DNA of 64,000 nt from Xanthomonas sp. 3793 (GTDB taxonomy: Bacteria > Pseudomonadota > Gammaproteobacteria > Xanthomonadales > Xanthomonadaceae): assembly GCF_024806835.1 (NCBI RefSeq), contig NZ_JANTYU010000001.1:434001-498000 (forward strand), written 5' to 3'. The position numbers and the translations under genes are program-made. Under the pieces are notes generated by a model. That model made no database searches and had not been told where the DNA came from. It was given only the letters and a program-made list of their open reading frames with translations. Below are positions 1 through 9,128 of this stretch, piece by piece. Position 1 is the stretch's first letter, and every line of letters starts with the position of its first letter.

Positions 1-202
1 TCGCTGCGGTCTTGGAGGCCGCTGCCGGCTTGGCAACGGTCTTGGCCGCAGCTGCCTTCTTGGCAACCGGTTGCTTGGGAGCCGGAGCCGCCTTCTTGGC
101 GGCCGGTTTTGCAGCAGCGGGCGCCGCTGCCTTCTTCGCAGCGGGTTTGGCGGACTTCTTGGCGGCCTCTACGGCCTTTTTTGCAGGTTTTTTAGCAGCC
201 AC
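1..202 (-). CDS. dksA: N-terminal part of an Ala/Lys/Pro-rich protein, probably DksA with its xanthomonad extension (cut by window edge)
   Basis: Only the first 67 codons are inside the window. They read as a low-complexity run of Ala, Lys and Pro with repeated AAKK/PAAK blocks, very basic and probably disordered. The start is a GTG at 200-202, preceded by a good AAGGAAGAG ribosome site. From family knowledge, xanthomonad DksA proteins (RNA polymerase-binding stringent response factors with a C-terminal zinc finger) carry a long Ala/Lys-rich N-terminal extension, which is why DksA is preferred. The zinc finger itself lies outside the window, so a histone H1-like or AlgP-like protein remains possible. 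The gene is divergent from yidD. Confidence 0.55.
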   Translation of the reverse strand, partial: MAAKKPAKKAVEAAKKSAKPAAKKAAAPAAAKPAAKKAAPAPKQPVAKKAAAAKTVAKPAAASKTAA

Positions 203-286
203 GAAACGCTCTTCCTTGGTTCCCCCGGGGCCCGGGAAAGCGGGCCTTTATAACGTACCCCGCGGACCCCCGGCAACCACCTATTA

Positions 287-586
287 ATGCAACTGGCATA
301 TCATTGGCAAGTGATCGGACGCCTGCTCATCGCGCTGTTGCGCTTCTACAAGCTGTTCATCAGCCCGCTGCTCGGGCCGCGCTGCCGTTTTGCGCCCAGT
401 TGCTCGGAGTATGCGATGACCGCCATCGGCCGCTTCGGCCCGCTACGCGGGAGCTGGCTGGCCGCGCGCCGGCTGGGCCGCTGCCATCCCTTCCATCCGG
501 GCGGCTTCGATCCGGTACCTGACGCGCCCGCCTCCGCTGCCCCTTCCCCCTCTTCTTCCTGCAGTTGCAAAGGACCTCATCCATGA
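287..586 (+). CDS. yidD: Membrane protein insertion efficiency factor YidD
   Basis: Small protein of 99 residues that in other bacteria assists YidC-dependent insertion of inner-membrane proteins. It shows the YidD signature: a hydrophobic amphipathic N-terminus, [15 protein letters not shown], the cysteine block PSCSEYA near residues 38-44, and [18 protein letters not shown] near 65-78. The tail after residue 78 is a Pro/Ser/Cys-rich extension without known function. The stop codon overlaps the ATG of pyrC (ATGA), so the two are probably co-translated. YidD genes usually sit beside yidC/rnpA, so this location next to pyrC is unusual but the family match is clear. Confidence 0.85.
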   Translation: MQLAYHWQVIGRLLIALLRFYKLFISPLLGPRCRFAPSCSEYAMTAIGRFGPLRGSWLAARRLGRCHPFHPGGFDPVPDAPASAAPSPSSSCSCKGPHP

Positions 587-1932
587 GCCGAACCGTCATC
601 ATCAACGCCCGCCTGGTCAATGAAGGCAAGGAGTTCGACGCCGATCTCCTGATCGAGGGCGGTCGCATCGCCAAGATCGACAGCAAGATCACCCCGGATG
701 CAGGCGACACCGTGGTGGACGCGGCCGGGCGCTGGGTGCTGCCGGGCATGATCGACGACCAGGTGCATTTCCGCGAGCCGGGCCTGACCCACAAGGGCGA
801 TATCGCGACCGAATCGGGCGCAGCGGTGGCCGGCGGCCTGACCAGCTTCATGGACATGCCCAACACCAACCCGCCCACACTGAACTCGGCCGCACTGCAG
901 GCCAAGTACGATGCCGCCGCCGGGCGCGCCTGGGCCAACTACGGCTTCTACATGGGCGCCAGCAACGACAACCTGGCCGCGATCCAATCGCTGGACCCCA
1001 AGACGGCTCCGGGCATCAAGGTGTTCATGGGCGCCTCCACCGGCAACATGCTGGTCGACAATCCCGAGACGCTGGACGCGATCTTCCGCGACGCGCCGAC
1101 GCCGATCATCACCCATTGCGAAGACACCCCGACCATCGATGCGACGCTGGCGCAGTACAAGGAAAAATACGGCGACGCGTTGACCCCGGAGATGCACCCG
1201 GACATCCGTTCGCGGCAGGCCTGCCTGAAGTCTTCGCAGCTGGCGGTATCGCTGGCGCGCAAGCACAACACCCGCCTGCACGTGCTGCATATCTCCACCG
1301 CCGACGAGTTGGGGCTGTTCGAAGCCGGCCCACTGGTGGACGCCGACGGCAAGCTGCGCAAGCGCATCACCGCCGAGACCTGCATCCACTTTCTGCGCTT
1401 CGACCGCAGCGACTACGCGCGGCTGGGCAACCTGATCAAATGCAACCCCGCGATCAAGGACGCCGACGACCGCCTGGCCCTGATCGAAGCGCTGGCAGAA
1501 GACGTCATCGACGTGCTCGCCACCGATCACGCCCCGCATACCTGGGAAGAGAAGCAAAAGCCCTACGCGCAGGCACCGTCCGGGCTGCCGCTGGTGCAGT
1601 ACGCGCTGGTCGCCGCGCTGGAGCTGGTGCACGAGGGCAAGCTGCCGATCACCCGCATCGTGCAGAAGTTCGCGCATGCGCCGGCGCAGCTGTTCGATGT
1701 GGAAGAGCGCGGCTTTCTGCGCGAAGGCTACTTCGCCGATCTGGCGATGATCGACAACACCCCGTTCACGGTGAAGCGCGAGCAGGTGCTGTCCAAATGC
1801 GGCTGGTCGCCGTTCGAAGGCACCACCTTCCGCTCGCGCATCGCCGCAACCTGGGTCAACGGACAGCAGGTGTGGGATGGCGAACAGCTGGTCGGCAGCG
1901 CCGCCGGCCAGCGCCTGACCTTCGACCGCTGA
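583..1932 (+). CDS. pyrC: Dihydroorotase, long class I type
   Basis: Amidohydrolase of 449 residues expected to interconvert carbamoyl-aspartate and dihydroorotate in pyrimidine synthesis. Visible motifs are the metal region [14 protein letters not shown] (residues 54-67), the lysine in GIKVFMGAS that would be carboxylated, HCEDTP, HVLHIS and the catalytic-type Asp in ATDHAPH. The first histidine of the usual HxH pair is Gln60; only His62 is kept. Homologues carrying this [10 protein letters not shown] form are commonly annotated as dihydroorotase in several phyla, but the change leaves metal binding uncertain. The start at 583 is chosen because AAAGGA lies just upstream and it overlaps the yidD stop; an in-frame ATG at 565 is possible. 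The stop overlaps the next gene. Confidence 0.88.
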   Translation: MSRTVIINARLVNEGKEFDADLLIEGGRIAKIDSKITPDAGDTVVDAAGRWVLPGMIDDQVHFREPGLTHKGDIATESGAAVAGGLTSFMDMPNTNPPTLNSAALQAKYDAAAGRAWANYGFYMGASNDNLAAIQSLDPKTAPGIKVFMGASTGNMLVDNPETLDAIFRDAPTPIITHCEDTPTIDATLAQYKEKYGDALTPEMHPDIRSRQACLKSSQLAVSLARKHNTRLHVLHISTADELGLFEAGPLVDADGKLRKRITAETCIHFLRFDRSDYARLGNLIKCNPAIKDADDRLALIEALAEDVIDVLATDHAPHTWEEKQKPYAQAPSGLPLVQYALVAALELVHEGKLPITRIVQKFAHAPAQLFDVEERGFLREGYFADLAMIDNTPFTVKREQVLSKCGWSPFEGTTFRSRIAATWVNGQQVWDGEQLVGSAAGQRLTFDR

Positions 1933-2771
1933 TGCGCGCAGCCTTCCTCGGTGCATGGCTGGCGCTGATGCCGGCCATGCTGAGTGCGGGTGCGGTGCAG
2001 GCGCAGGCCACAAACGAGGCTGGCGTGGTGTTCCCGGCCAGCGCGTCGCAAGGGGCGATGGTGATCGGCAAGGTGCCTGCCGGCAGCAGCGTGCAGTATG
2101 CGGGGCGCACCTTGCGTGTCAGCGGCTACGGCAGCGTGGTGTTCGGCATTGGCCGCGATGCCACCGGCCCGCTGCAGGTGCGCATCACCCTGCCCGATGG
2201 CACCCAGCGCACCAGCAGCATTGCGGTGACGCCACGCGACTGGCCAACCGAGCGCGTCAATGGCGTGCCACCCAAGACGGTGAACCCGCCTGCAGCCATT
2301 GCCGAGCGCATCAAACGCGAGCAGGCGCAAGTCACCGCCGCGCGCGATCGCGACGATGCACGGACCGATTTTGCGCAGCCATTCATCTGGCCGGTGCAAG
2401 GCCGTATCAGCGGCCGGTTCGGCAACGCGCGCGTGTACAACGGTCAACCGGGCGCGGGACACTCGGGCATGGACATCGCCGTACCGACCGGCACGCCGGT
2501 CAAGGCGCCGGCGGCCGGCGTGGTGACCTTTGCAGCGCCGGATCTGTATCTGACCGGCGGCACGCTGCTGCTCGATCACGGCTTTGGCATCAGCTCCAAT
2601 TTCCTGCACCTGTCGCGGATCGACGTCAAAGTAGGCGATCGGGTGGAACAAGGCCAAGTGATTGCCGCAGTGGGAGCGACGGGGCGGGCGACCGGACCGC
2701 ATCTGCATTGGGGGATGAATTGGTTCGATGTACGCATCGACCCCTTGCTGGTGCTTGAGCGCGGGAAGTAG
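1932..2771 (+). CDS. Secreted M23 (LytM-type) metallopeptidase
   Basis: Protein of 279 residues with a cleavable signal peptide (hydrophobic residues 4-20, AQA-type end near 25) and so a periplasmic or cell-wall location. The C-terminal half is a peptidase M23 domain with the zinc motifs HSGMDIA and HLHWG; both metal-binding regions look intact, so it may cleave peptidoglycan cross-links or activate amidases. The middle holds a small beta-rich region and a charged helix (IAERIKREQ). The ATG shares a base with the pyrC stop (TGATG), so translation is probably coupled. The last 49 bp are duplicated just downstream (see the repeat entries). Confidence 0.85.
   Translation: MRAAFLGAWLALMPAMLSAGAVQAQATNEAGVVFPASASQGAMVIGKVPAGSSVQYAGRTLRVSGYGSVVFGIGRDATGPLQVRITLPDGTQRTSSIAVTPRDWPTERVNGVPPKTVNPPAAIAERIKREQAQVTAARDRDDARTDFAQPFIWPVQGRISGRFGNARVYNGQPGAGHSGMDIAVPTGTPVKAPAAGVVTFAAPDLYLTGGTLLLDHGFGISSNFLHLSRIDVKVGDRVEQGQVIAAVGATGRATGPHLHWGMNWFDVRIDPLLVLERGK
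2722..2770 (+). repeat. Copy 1 of a 49-bp direct repeat (3' end of the M23 peptidase gene)
   Basis: This stretch encodes the last codons of the M23 peptidase. It recurs at 2843-2891 with one mismatch (g at 2730, a at 2851). The offset is 121 bp. Confidence 0.9.
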
Positions 2772-2842
2772 GTCTGCTGATCTGCTGACTCGTAGAACAC
2801 CGGCGCGGCAACCATGCCGGCAGCCAACTCTCTCTGCGGCGC

Positions 2843-2891
2843 GGTTCGATATACGCATCGACCCCTTGCTGGTGCTTGAGCGCGGGAAGTA
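2843..2891 (+). repeat. Copy 2 of the 49-bp direct repeat, non-coding remnant
   Basis: Near-exact copy of the end of the peptidase gene, including an equivalent stop codon (TAA here, TAG in the gene). It has no reading frame of its own and looks like the trace of a local duplication or of a gene-end replacement. Confidence 0.9.
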
Positions 2892-2912
2892 AATGCAGTT
2901 GGGCGGCTTCTC

Positions 2913-3021
2913 CCTTCTCCCCTCGGGAGAAGGTGGCGCGTAGCGCCGGATGAGGGTGCGGCGGCGGTGGGTTAACTGAGCAACCGTACCCTCACCGCAA
3001 CCCTCTCCCAGAGGGAGAGGG
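2913..3021. repeat. Compound palindromic intergenic element
   Basis: Contains two hairpins with related arms, CCTTCTCCC/GGGAGAAGG at 2913-2933 and CCCTCTCCC/GGGAGAGGG at 3001-3021, plus a small GGCGC/GCGCC hairpin at 2935-2947. It resembles the dispersed CTCTCCC-type repeats common between genes of this group. The rest of the 699-bp space from 2772 to 3470 shows only the 49-bp repeat and a possible promoter region for the ethanolamine genes (a TATAAC-like box near 3337-3342). Confidence 0.7.
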
Positions 3022-3470
3022 GCTTTCAGCGATTGCGGCCGCACGGCGACCTGTCGGCGATTCCACCCACTTGTCGATTGATCGGATGGATTTGCTGCGC
3101 GTGCGAAGCTATGCGGCACTAAAAGCGTGAGCCAATGACACGCCAGCGCCACTGTGTAAGCACAGGCAGACATGCTGAACTCGCAGACAAGACCAGACCG
3201 GGAACCGGTAACCGGGAGCTGCGCTGGTCCCTCCGGAACCGCAGGTCAAGCATCGGGAAACTTAATAAAGATCGGAACGCCGCCACGTTCCGCCACACCT
3301 ACCCGCTGCGCTTGTGTCCGTCGCCAGGCTTTGGGGTATAACCGGGAGAGCGTCGATCATTGCCGATGACAGCGACCGGTCAGCCAGCGATGGTCGATTG
3401 GTGTCGCGGCCCAGTCCCGGCAACCGGCGTGCTTCGTCTCCCCTCCCCCCGACTGCAGGAGATGTGCGAC

Positions 3471-4826
3471 ATGCGCAACGAGCAACTCAAGCCCACACTC
3501 GGTACCTGGCAGCTGTGGGGCATTGCAGTGGGTCTGGTGATCTCCGGCGAATACTTCGGTTGGAGTTATGGCTGGGGCACCGCCGGCACGCTTGGATTCC
3601 TGGTCACCACCGTGCTGGTTGCGGTGATGTACACCTGCTTCATCTTCAGCTTTACCGAGCTGACCACCGCCATTCCGAATGCGGGTGGGCCGTTCGCCTA
3701 CAGCCTGCGCGCGTTCGGGACGTATGGCGGGATGCTGGCAGGCCTGGCCACGTTGATCGAATTCGTCTTTGCACCACCGGCCATCGCGATGGCGATCGGT
3801 GCGTATCTGAATGTGCAGTTCCCCACGCTGGACCCACGTATCGCAGCCATCGGCGCGTACGTGATCTTCATGAGCTTGAACATCGTCGGCGTGGCGATTG
3901 CGGCCACCTTCGAGCTGATCGTCACCTTGCTGGCAGTGATCGAACTGCTGGTGTTCATGGGCGTGGTGGCACCGGGTTTCAGCGTGACGCGCTTCGCCGC
4001 CAATGGCTGGGCCGGCAGCGACGTCTTTGGCCCAGCGGCGATCTCCGGCATCTTTGCCGCGATCCCCTTTGCGATCTGGTTCTTTCTGGCGATCGAAGGC
4101 GCGGCGATGGCCGCCGAGGAAGCCAAGGACCCCAAGCGCACGATCCCGCGTGCCTACATCGCCGGCATTCTCACTCTGGTGGTGTTGGCGCTGGGGGTGA
4201 TGGTATTTGCCGGCGGCGTGGGCGACTGGCGCCAGCTCTCCAACATCAACGATCCGCTGCCGCAGGCGATGAAGGCGGTGGTCGGCACTAGTTCGACCTG
4301 GCTGCATATGCTGGTGTGGATCGGCCTGTTCGGCCTGGTGGCCAGCTTCCACGGCATCATCCTGGGCTATTCGCGGCAATTCTTCGCGCTGGCGCGTGCC
4401 GGCTTTCTGCCGCATGGGTTGGCGACGTTGTCGCGGTTTCGCACGCCGCATCGCGCGATCTTGGCCGGCGGCGCCATCGGCATTGCCGCAATCTGCAGCG
4501 ACAGCGTGGTGAAGATTCAGGGCATGTCGCTGACGGCGGCAATGATCACCATGTCGGTGTTCGGCGCCATCGTGATGTATGTGATGAGCATGCTCAGTTT
4601 GTTCAAGCTAAGGCGCAGCGAGCCCGGCCTGGAGCGTAGCTTCCGCGCGCCGGGGTATCCGGTGGTGCCGGCGATTGCGCTGTTGCTCGCGCTGGTCTGT
4701 CTGGTGGCGATGGTGTGGTTCAACCCGATCGTGGCGCTGATCTTCGTCGGCCTGCTGCTGTTCGGCGCGCTGTGTTGCGTGCTGAGCCTGCGCAGCCAGG
4801 CCTCGACTGTGGCCAACAGCAGATGA
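3471..4826 (+). CDS. eat: Ethanolamine permease, APC superfamily
   Basis: Integral membrane transporter of 451 residues with about twelve hydrophobic segments. It belongs to the amino acid/polyamine/organocation superfamily and most resembles ethanolamine permeases: GTWQLWGIAVGLVISGEYFGW at the N-terminus, TTAIPNAGGPFAYS, and EGAAMAAEEAKDPKRTIP after the middle. It should bring ethanolamine into the cytoplasm for the two lyase genes that follow. The start at 3471 has AGGAG nine bases upstream; an ATG at 3462 is too close to that site. The stop overlaps the eutB ATG, so the three genes form one translation-coupled operon. Confidence 0.85.
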   Translation: MRNEQLKPTLGTWQLWGIAVGLVISGEYFGWSYGWGTAGTLGFLVTTVLVAVMYTCFIFSFTELTTAIPNAGGPFAYSLRAFGTYGGMLAGLATLIEFVFAPPAIAMAIGAYLNVQFPTLDPRIAAIGAYVIFMSLNIVGVAIAATFELIVTLLAVIELLVFMGVVAPGFSVTRFAANGWAGSDVFGPAAISGIFAAIPFAIWFFLAIEGAAMAAEEAKDPKRTIPRAYIAGILTLVVLALGVMVFAGGVGDWRQLSNINDPLPQAMKAVVGTSSTWLHMLVWIGLFGLVASFHGIILGYSRQFFALARAGFLPHGLATLSRFRTPHRAILAGGAIGIAAICSDSVVKIQGMSLTAAMITMSVFGAIVMYVMSMLSLFKLRRSEPGLERSFRAPGYPVVPAIALLLALVCLVAMVWFNPIVALIFVGLLLFGALCCVLSLRSQASTVANSR

Positions 4827-6235
4827 GCGGCTTTGCCTGCACCGTTGGCGGCGAGCAGTTCCGCTTCGCCGATCTGAAGACCCTGCTGGCCAAGGCAACG
4901 CCGGCGCGTTCGGGCGATCAACTGGCAGGGCTTGCGGCCGACTCGGAGCGACAGCGTGTGGCGGCGCAGATGGCGCTGGCGGATCTGCCGTTGCGCCATT
5001 TCCTCGCTGAAGCGGTGGTGCCGTATGAAAGCGATGAAGTCACGCGGCTGATCGTCGACCGGCACGATGCCCACGCATTCGCTACTGTCGCCCACCTCAC
5101 CGTCGGCGGCTTTCGCGATTGGCTGCTGAGCGCGCAGGCCGACGAAGCCGCGCTGGCCGCACTGGCACCCGGACTGACTCCGGAAATGGTGGCCGCCGTG
5201 TCCAAGCTGATGCGCGTGCAGGACCTGATCCTGGTGGCGCAGAAGATCCGCGTGGTCACGCGCTTTCGCAATACCTTGGGGTTGCGCGGGCGGCTGTCCA
5301 CTCGCCTGCAGCCCAATCACCCCACCGACGACGCCACCGGCATTGCCGCCAGCGTGCTCGACGGGCTGTTGTACGGCAACGGCGATGCGGTGATCGGCAT
5401 CAATCCGGCAAGCGATAGCCTGGCGGCCACCACGGCGTTGTTGCGCATGCTCGATGCGGTGATCACCGGCTACCAGATCCCCACGCAGTCGTGCGTGCTG
5501 GCCCACATCACCACCACCATCGAGGCCATCAACCGCGGCGTACCGGTGGATCTGGTGTTCCAGTCCATCGCCGGCACGGAGGCGGCGAATGCCAGCTTCG
5601 GCATCAACCTGGCGTTGTTGCAGGAAGGCCATGAGGCGGGCGTGTCGCTGCGACGCGGCGGTGTCGGCGACAACGTGATGTATTTCGAAACCGGCCAGGG
5701 CAGCGCGCTGTCGGCCAATGCGCATCACGGCGTGGATCAACAAACCTGCGAAGTGCGTGCCTATGCGGTAGCCCGACAGTTCAAACCGCTGCTGGTGAAC
5801 ACCGTGGTCGGCTTCATCGGCCCGGAGTATCTCTACGACGGCAAGCAGATCATTCGTGCGGGGTTGGAGGATCACTTCTGCGGCAAATTGCTTGGCGTGC
5901 CGATGGGGTGCGATATCTGCTACACCAACCATGCCGAAGCAGACCAGGACGACATGGATGTCTTGCTGACCCTGCTCGGCACCGCCGGCATCAACTTCAT
6001 CATGGGCATTCCCGGCTCGGACGATGTGATGCTGAACTACCAGACGACCTCATTCCACGATGCGCTGTATGCGCGTCAGGCGCTTGGCCTGCGGGCGGCG
6101 CCCGAGTTCGAGCAATGGCTGGAGCAGCAAGGCATTTTGCGATTGCACGAGGATGGACGGTTTGCACTGGGCAGCGAGGTGCCCGCAGCATTTCGCCGCG
6201 CGTTGTCGCACTTTCCCAGCGGGGCGCCGCAATGA
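4823..6235 (+). CDS. eutB: Ethanolamine ammonia-lyase large (heavy) subunit
   Basis: Protein of 470 residues, close to the family length. EutB is the TIM-barrel catalytic subunit of the adenosylcobalamin-dependent enzyme that splits ethanolamine into acetaldehyde and ammonia. Family stretches seen include [32 protein letters not shown] and [13 protein letters not shown] near the C-terminus. It overlaps the permease by four bases upstream and eutC by four bases downstream. No microcompartment shell gene and no eutA-type reactivating factor is nearby, so this is the minimal cytosolic form of the pathway. Confidence 0.95.
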   Translation: MSGFACTVGGEQFRFADLKTLLAKATPARSGDQLAGLAADSERQRVAAQMALADLPLRHFLAEAVVPYESDEVTRLIVDRHDAHAFATVAHLTVGGFRDWLLSAQADEAALAALAPGLTPEMVAAVSKLMRVQDLILVAQKIRVVTRFRNTLGLRGRLSTRLQPNHPTDDATGIAASVLDGLLYGNGDAVIGINPASDSLAATTALLRMLDAVITGYQIPTQSCVLAHITTTIEAINRGVPVDLVFQSIAGTEAANASFGINLALLQEGHEAGVSLRRGGVGDNVMYFETGQGSALSANAHHGVDQQTCEVRAYAVARQFKPLLVNTVVGFIGPEYLYDGKQIIRAGLEDHFCGKLLGVPMGCDICYTNHAEADQDDMDVLLTLLGTAGINFIMGIPGSDDVMLNYQTTSFHDALYARQALGLRAAPEFEQWLEQQGILRLHEDGRFALGSEVPAAFRRALSHFPSGAPQ

Positions 6236-7053
6236 GCGAGCGGACAGACTCCCCGCACGATGCCTGGGCGCAACTGCGCCAGCTCACCCCTGCGCGCATC
6301 GCACTCGGACGGGTCGGTACCAGTCTGCCCACCGCAGCCCATCTGGATTTTCAGCTGGCGCATGCGCAGGCGCGCGATGCGGTGCATCTGGCATTCGACC
6401 CGGCGCCACTGCAGGCCGCGCTGGAACAACGTGGGCGCCGCAGCGTTCTGCTGCACAGCGCTGCGGCGGACCGGCACACCTATCTGCAACGCCCGGATCT
6501 TGGCCGTCGCCTGGCCGACGACGCTGCCACGCATCTGCGCGGACTCACCGCCGTTCATGGCGGCGGGCGTGATGTCGCGGTGGTGGTCGCTGACGGGCTC
6601 TCTGCGCTGGCCGTGCATCGGCATGCGGCGAACATGCTCGAACAGATCGATGCCCTGGCCGCGCATGAAGACTGGTCGTTGGCGCCGGTGGTGCTGGTTG
6701 CACAAGGACGCGTCGCCATTGGCGACGAGGTCGGCGAGCTGCTCAACGCGCGCGTCGTGATCGTCCTGATCGGCGAGCGGCCGGGTCTGAGTTCGCCAGA
6801 CAGTCTCGGCCTGTATCTCACCTACACGCCACGCGTCGGCCTGACCGATGCCGCCCGCAACTGCATCTCCAATATCCGCGCCGAAGGACTGAGTTACGCC
6901 GACGCCACGCATAAACTTGCGTTTCTGTTGCGCGAATCGTTCCGCCGCAAGTTGTCCGGTGTGCAACTCAAGGATGAAGCAGAGCAACCGGCGCTGCCGT
7001 CGGCCGGGCCTGCCGATGCCGCTCCGCGCACGTTCCTGTTGCCGGATGCGTGA
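6232..7053 (+). CDS. eutC: Ethanolamine ammonia-lyase small (light) subunit
   Basis: Protein of 273 residues that completes the lyase by helping bind adenosylcobalamin. Family features include [42 protein letters not shown], and the C-terminal RNCISNIR and EGLSYADA segments. The ATG lies inside the eutB stop (ATGA), so equal subunit synthesis is likely. It is the last gene of the operon; the next gene faces the other way. Confidence 0.94.
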   Translation: MSERTDSPHDAWAQLRQLTPARIALGRVGTSLPTAAHLDFQLAHAQARDAVHLAFDPAPLQAALEQRGRRSVLLHSAAADRHTYLQRPDLGRRLADDAATHLRGLTAVHGGGRDVAVVVADGLSALAVHRHAANMLEQIDALAAHEDWSLAPVVLVAQGRVAIGDEVGELLNARVVIVLIGERPGLSSPDSLGLYLTYTPRVGLTDAARNCISNIRAEGLSYADATHKLAFLLRESFRRKLSGVQLKDEAEQPALPSAGPADAAPRTFLLPDA

Positions 7054-7182
7054 CGTTCTGGCCTAAGGAGATGGAATCGGTCATGAGCAAGGCAGCCAGC
7101 CGAGCGCGTACTCCGCGTCACGCATCACACGCCATCCTGCGATCCTGGGGATGCGGACAGGCCGATGACAGCCTGCGTGCGG

Positions 7183-7479
7183 TCATCTTTCGCGCAGCGC
7201 CGGTTCACTGACGACTCCGTTGTCGTACACGGCCAGCGATGCTGGATGCACACCGTGGTTCGTCTCGAAATCGAAGCGGATGTCGCGCTCGATCGCAAAG
7301 AAACGCGTCGTCGATTCGGGATAGAGCGTGGCCGAGAAACTGCCGGCAACCAGTTCCAGATGGTTGCCATCGACGGTCACCGCAATGTCGCCGGCATGGA
7401 TTGTCGCTGGCAAATCGGATGCAATCGCGTCGACTGCGGCAAGAAGCGACAAGGCGATGAATAAATTGGCGAGTTTCAC
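7183..7479 (-). CDS. Small secreted hypothetical protein
   Basis: I do not recognise the family. The proposed GTG start at 7479 gives a 98-residue protein beginning VKLANLFIALSLLAAVDAIA, a clear signal peptide, so the mature part (about 80 residues, DLPATIHAGDI onward) should be periplasmic or secreted. It is beta-rich by composition and has no cysteine. A longer frame starting at 7644 exists but would put about 55 Arg-rich residues before the signal peptide, so it is disfavoured. The ribosome site is weak. It is convergent with eutC. Confidence 0.5.
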   Translation of the reverse strand: MKLANLFIALSLLAAVDAIASDLPATIHAGDIAVTVDGNHLELVAGSFSATLYPESTTRFFAIERDIRFDFETNHGVHPASLAVYDNGVVSEPALRER

Positions 7480-7681
7480 GCCGGATCCCGCTGTGGTGAA
7501 GTCCGACGGTAAACCTTGGCCCAACATCTGGCGCCGCCCGGAAGTCACCATGCCCGCTGGCCGCCGAGCCGAGCGATCGGGCCGCGATGCAACGTGCAGT
7601 GCATGGGCAATTGTAACCGCGCATCCATCTCGCACATCCGTCATCAGCCCACGGCGACCCGCTCATGGATGCGCATGACGC

Positions 7682-7972
7682 TTATGGCAGCGCGCCATCG
7701 TGCGGATTGCTTGCGGCATACCTGCTGGTCTGCAGCTCGCTGTCATGAACATGACGCAGTGCATTGCGCACGTTCTCGGGCAACCGGTCGACATCCAGCA
7801 CTACCTTGCCGGAATGCACATCGCGTACCGCCGATGCCTGCAGCACAAAATCGCCACCGTTCTCGATATTGACCACCAGCTCGGCACCGTCGTTGCGAAT
7901 CTCACGTACCGCGCCAACGCCAACCTCGCCGTCGCGCAAAAATACCATCTGGCCGATTTCGATCTGCTGCAT
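7682..7972 (-). CDS. Small hypothetical protein, PRC-barrel/DUF2171-like
   Basis: Protein of 96 residues preceded by a textbook AGGAGG ribosome site. The first 60 residues (MQQIEIGQMVFLRDGEVGVG, then VREI, ELVVNIENGGDFVL, DVHSGKVVLDV) have the alternating short beta-strand pattern of PRC-barrel or DUF2171-type domains, which are small cytoplasmic barrels of unknown role. The C-terminal third is charged and probably flexible. The family assignment is by pattern only. Confidence 0.65.
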   Translation of the reverse strand: MQQIEIGQMVFLRDGEVGVGAVREIRNDGAELVVNIENGGDFVLQASAVRDVHSGKVVLDVDRLPENVRNALRHVHDSELQTSRYAASNPHDGALP

Positions 7973-8259
7973 GTCAGCCTCCTGGCTGAGCGCCGCGGCA
8001 CAGCCGCGCTGTGCCTTGGCAGACGATCATTGCGCCGTCCGCTGTTGTGTGCCGGTGAAGCGCAGATCAGCGCCGCGTGGGCGCGCGCAACAAGGCACCG
8101 ACTGGCACATCCTTGCACATCGCGCGGACGGCTCCGCCAAGCGCTCCAATCCTGCAACGGCATGCGAACGCTAGCGCGCTGTCGGCAGGTGCCGGTGACC
8201 ACCGTGCAGGGAACTCAGCGCGCACACGCGGCCAGGCAGGCCGCATGTGCCCGTGGACA

Positions 8260-8748
8260 TCAACGCAGCGGGACGTCCGCCACCTTATCTTGATAATCCT
8301 TCTTCGGGTCCACACCGAACAACACCTTGATGCCGGCGAGCAGGCTTGACCCGTTGAGCCAGATCTGTGCATGGTCGGCGTCCAGACGCAACAACGCCAA
8401 CTTGGGATCGTCCTTGCCGCCTTCGTACCAGGCTGCGACGTACGGGTTCCACAAACGCTCGACCATGGCCGGATCGGTGTCCTCGATCAGCGAGCCGCTG
8501 ATACTGGCAAACAAATCATGGCCCTTGCTGCTGAAGGCGCCGATGACGCGACGGCCCTGCCCCAGCATCGCGATCAAGGCATTGTCCTTGGAGGTGAAAA
8601 ACCAGATGGGGCCGCCGCTGTCGCCTTCGATCTGTGCGGTCATCGGGCGCGCATGGCCATCTTCGACGCCATCCAGGCCGAGCATCACGGTGCGATCGGA
8701 TTTCAGGGCCTTCCAGAATTTTTCCTGTAGTTCTTTGGGATCTGCCAT
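8260..8748 (-). CDS. General stress protein of the pyridoxamine 5'-phosphate oxidase-like family
   Basis: Protein of 162 residues with the FMN-binding split-barrel fold of the general stress protein 26 type. Seen in sequence: MADPKELQEKFWKALKSDR, VMLGLDG, RPMTAQIE, IWFFTSKDNAL, and WNPYVAAWYEGGKDDPKLALL, which is a recurrent block of this family. Such proteins bind FMN and sometimes pyridoxal derivatives and are linked to stress survival; the exact reaction is not known. The ATG at 8748 has AGGAA five bases upstream; an in-frame ATG six codons earlier is also possible. Confidence 0.85.
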   Translation of the reverse strand: MADPKELQEKFWKALKSDRTVMLGLDGVEDGHARPMTAQIEGDSGGPIWFFTSKDNALIAMLGQGRRVIGAFSSKGHDLFASISGSLIEDTDPAMVERLWNPYVAAWYEGGKDDPKLALLRLDADHAQIWLNGSSLLAGIKVLFGVDPKKDYQDKVADVPLR

Positions 8749-9128
8749 TTCGGTTCCTGACATACGCGTTACTACGCGGGCCGCTGAGTCTGGAAGGCCG
8801 CATGCCCACGGCATGTGAGGACGCTGCGTGCAATGTAGCGGCAACCCAAAGCCACGTCGACAACGCGACGCAGTGGCGCGCGTTGCGACCTGCACCCGAT
8901 GCAAAGCGTGACCACTGCGCACATCCTGCACATTGCTTGGCACCATCGGCACCTGCAAGCGAACCCGGCAGTACCATCGCCCCTGCACCACATGCGAGGC
9001 GAGGTGAACTTCGACACGCCCGTGGCGCAAACTCCATCGCAGGCAACCGCGCTCGACGTTCACGCCGCGCCCTGCATCTGCGATATCCCACGTGTCTGAT
9101 GCGTCCCTTTCCAAGAGAGCGCCACACC
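8749..9128. other. Intergenic region between divergent stress-protein and pectin esterase genes
   Basis: 380 bp holding the promoters of both divergent genes. I searched by eye for a PIP box (TTCGB-N15-TTCGB) and found only isolated TTCG words. No RNA gene or clear terminator is visible. Confidence 0.5.

Noticed and set aside
12-287. Plus-strand 91-codon frame at the left edge
   Set aside because: Complement of the Ala/Lys-rich frame; it has a Leu/Ala/Phe shadow composition and a good ribosome site exists only on the other strand.
577-2013. 478-codon minus-strand frame across pyrC
   Set aside because: Antisense to pyrC, which has clear amidohydrolase motifs.
3471-7053. Bacterial microcompartment locus
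   Set aside because: No shell protein (BMC domain) gene lies around the ethanolamine genes.
8749-9128. PIP box before the pectin esterase gene
   Set aside because: TTCG words occur but no pair has the 15-base spacing with an allowed fifth base.
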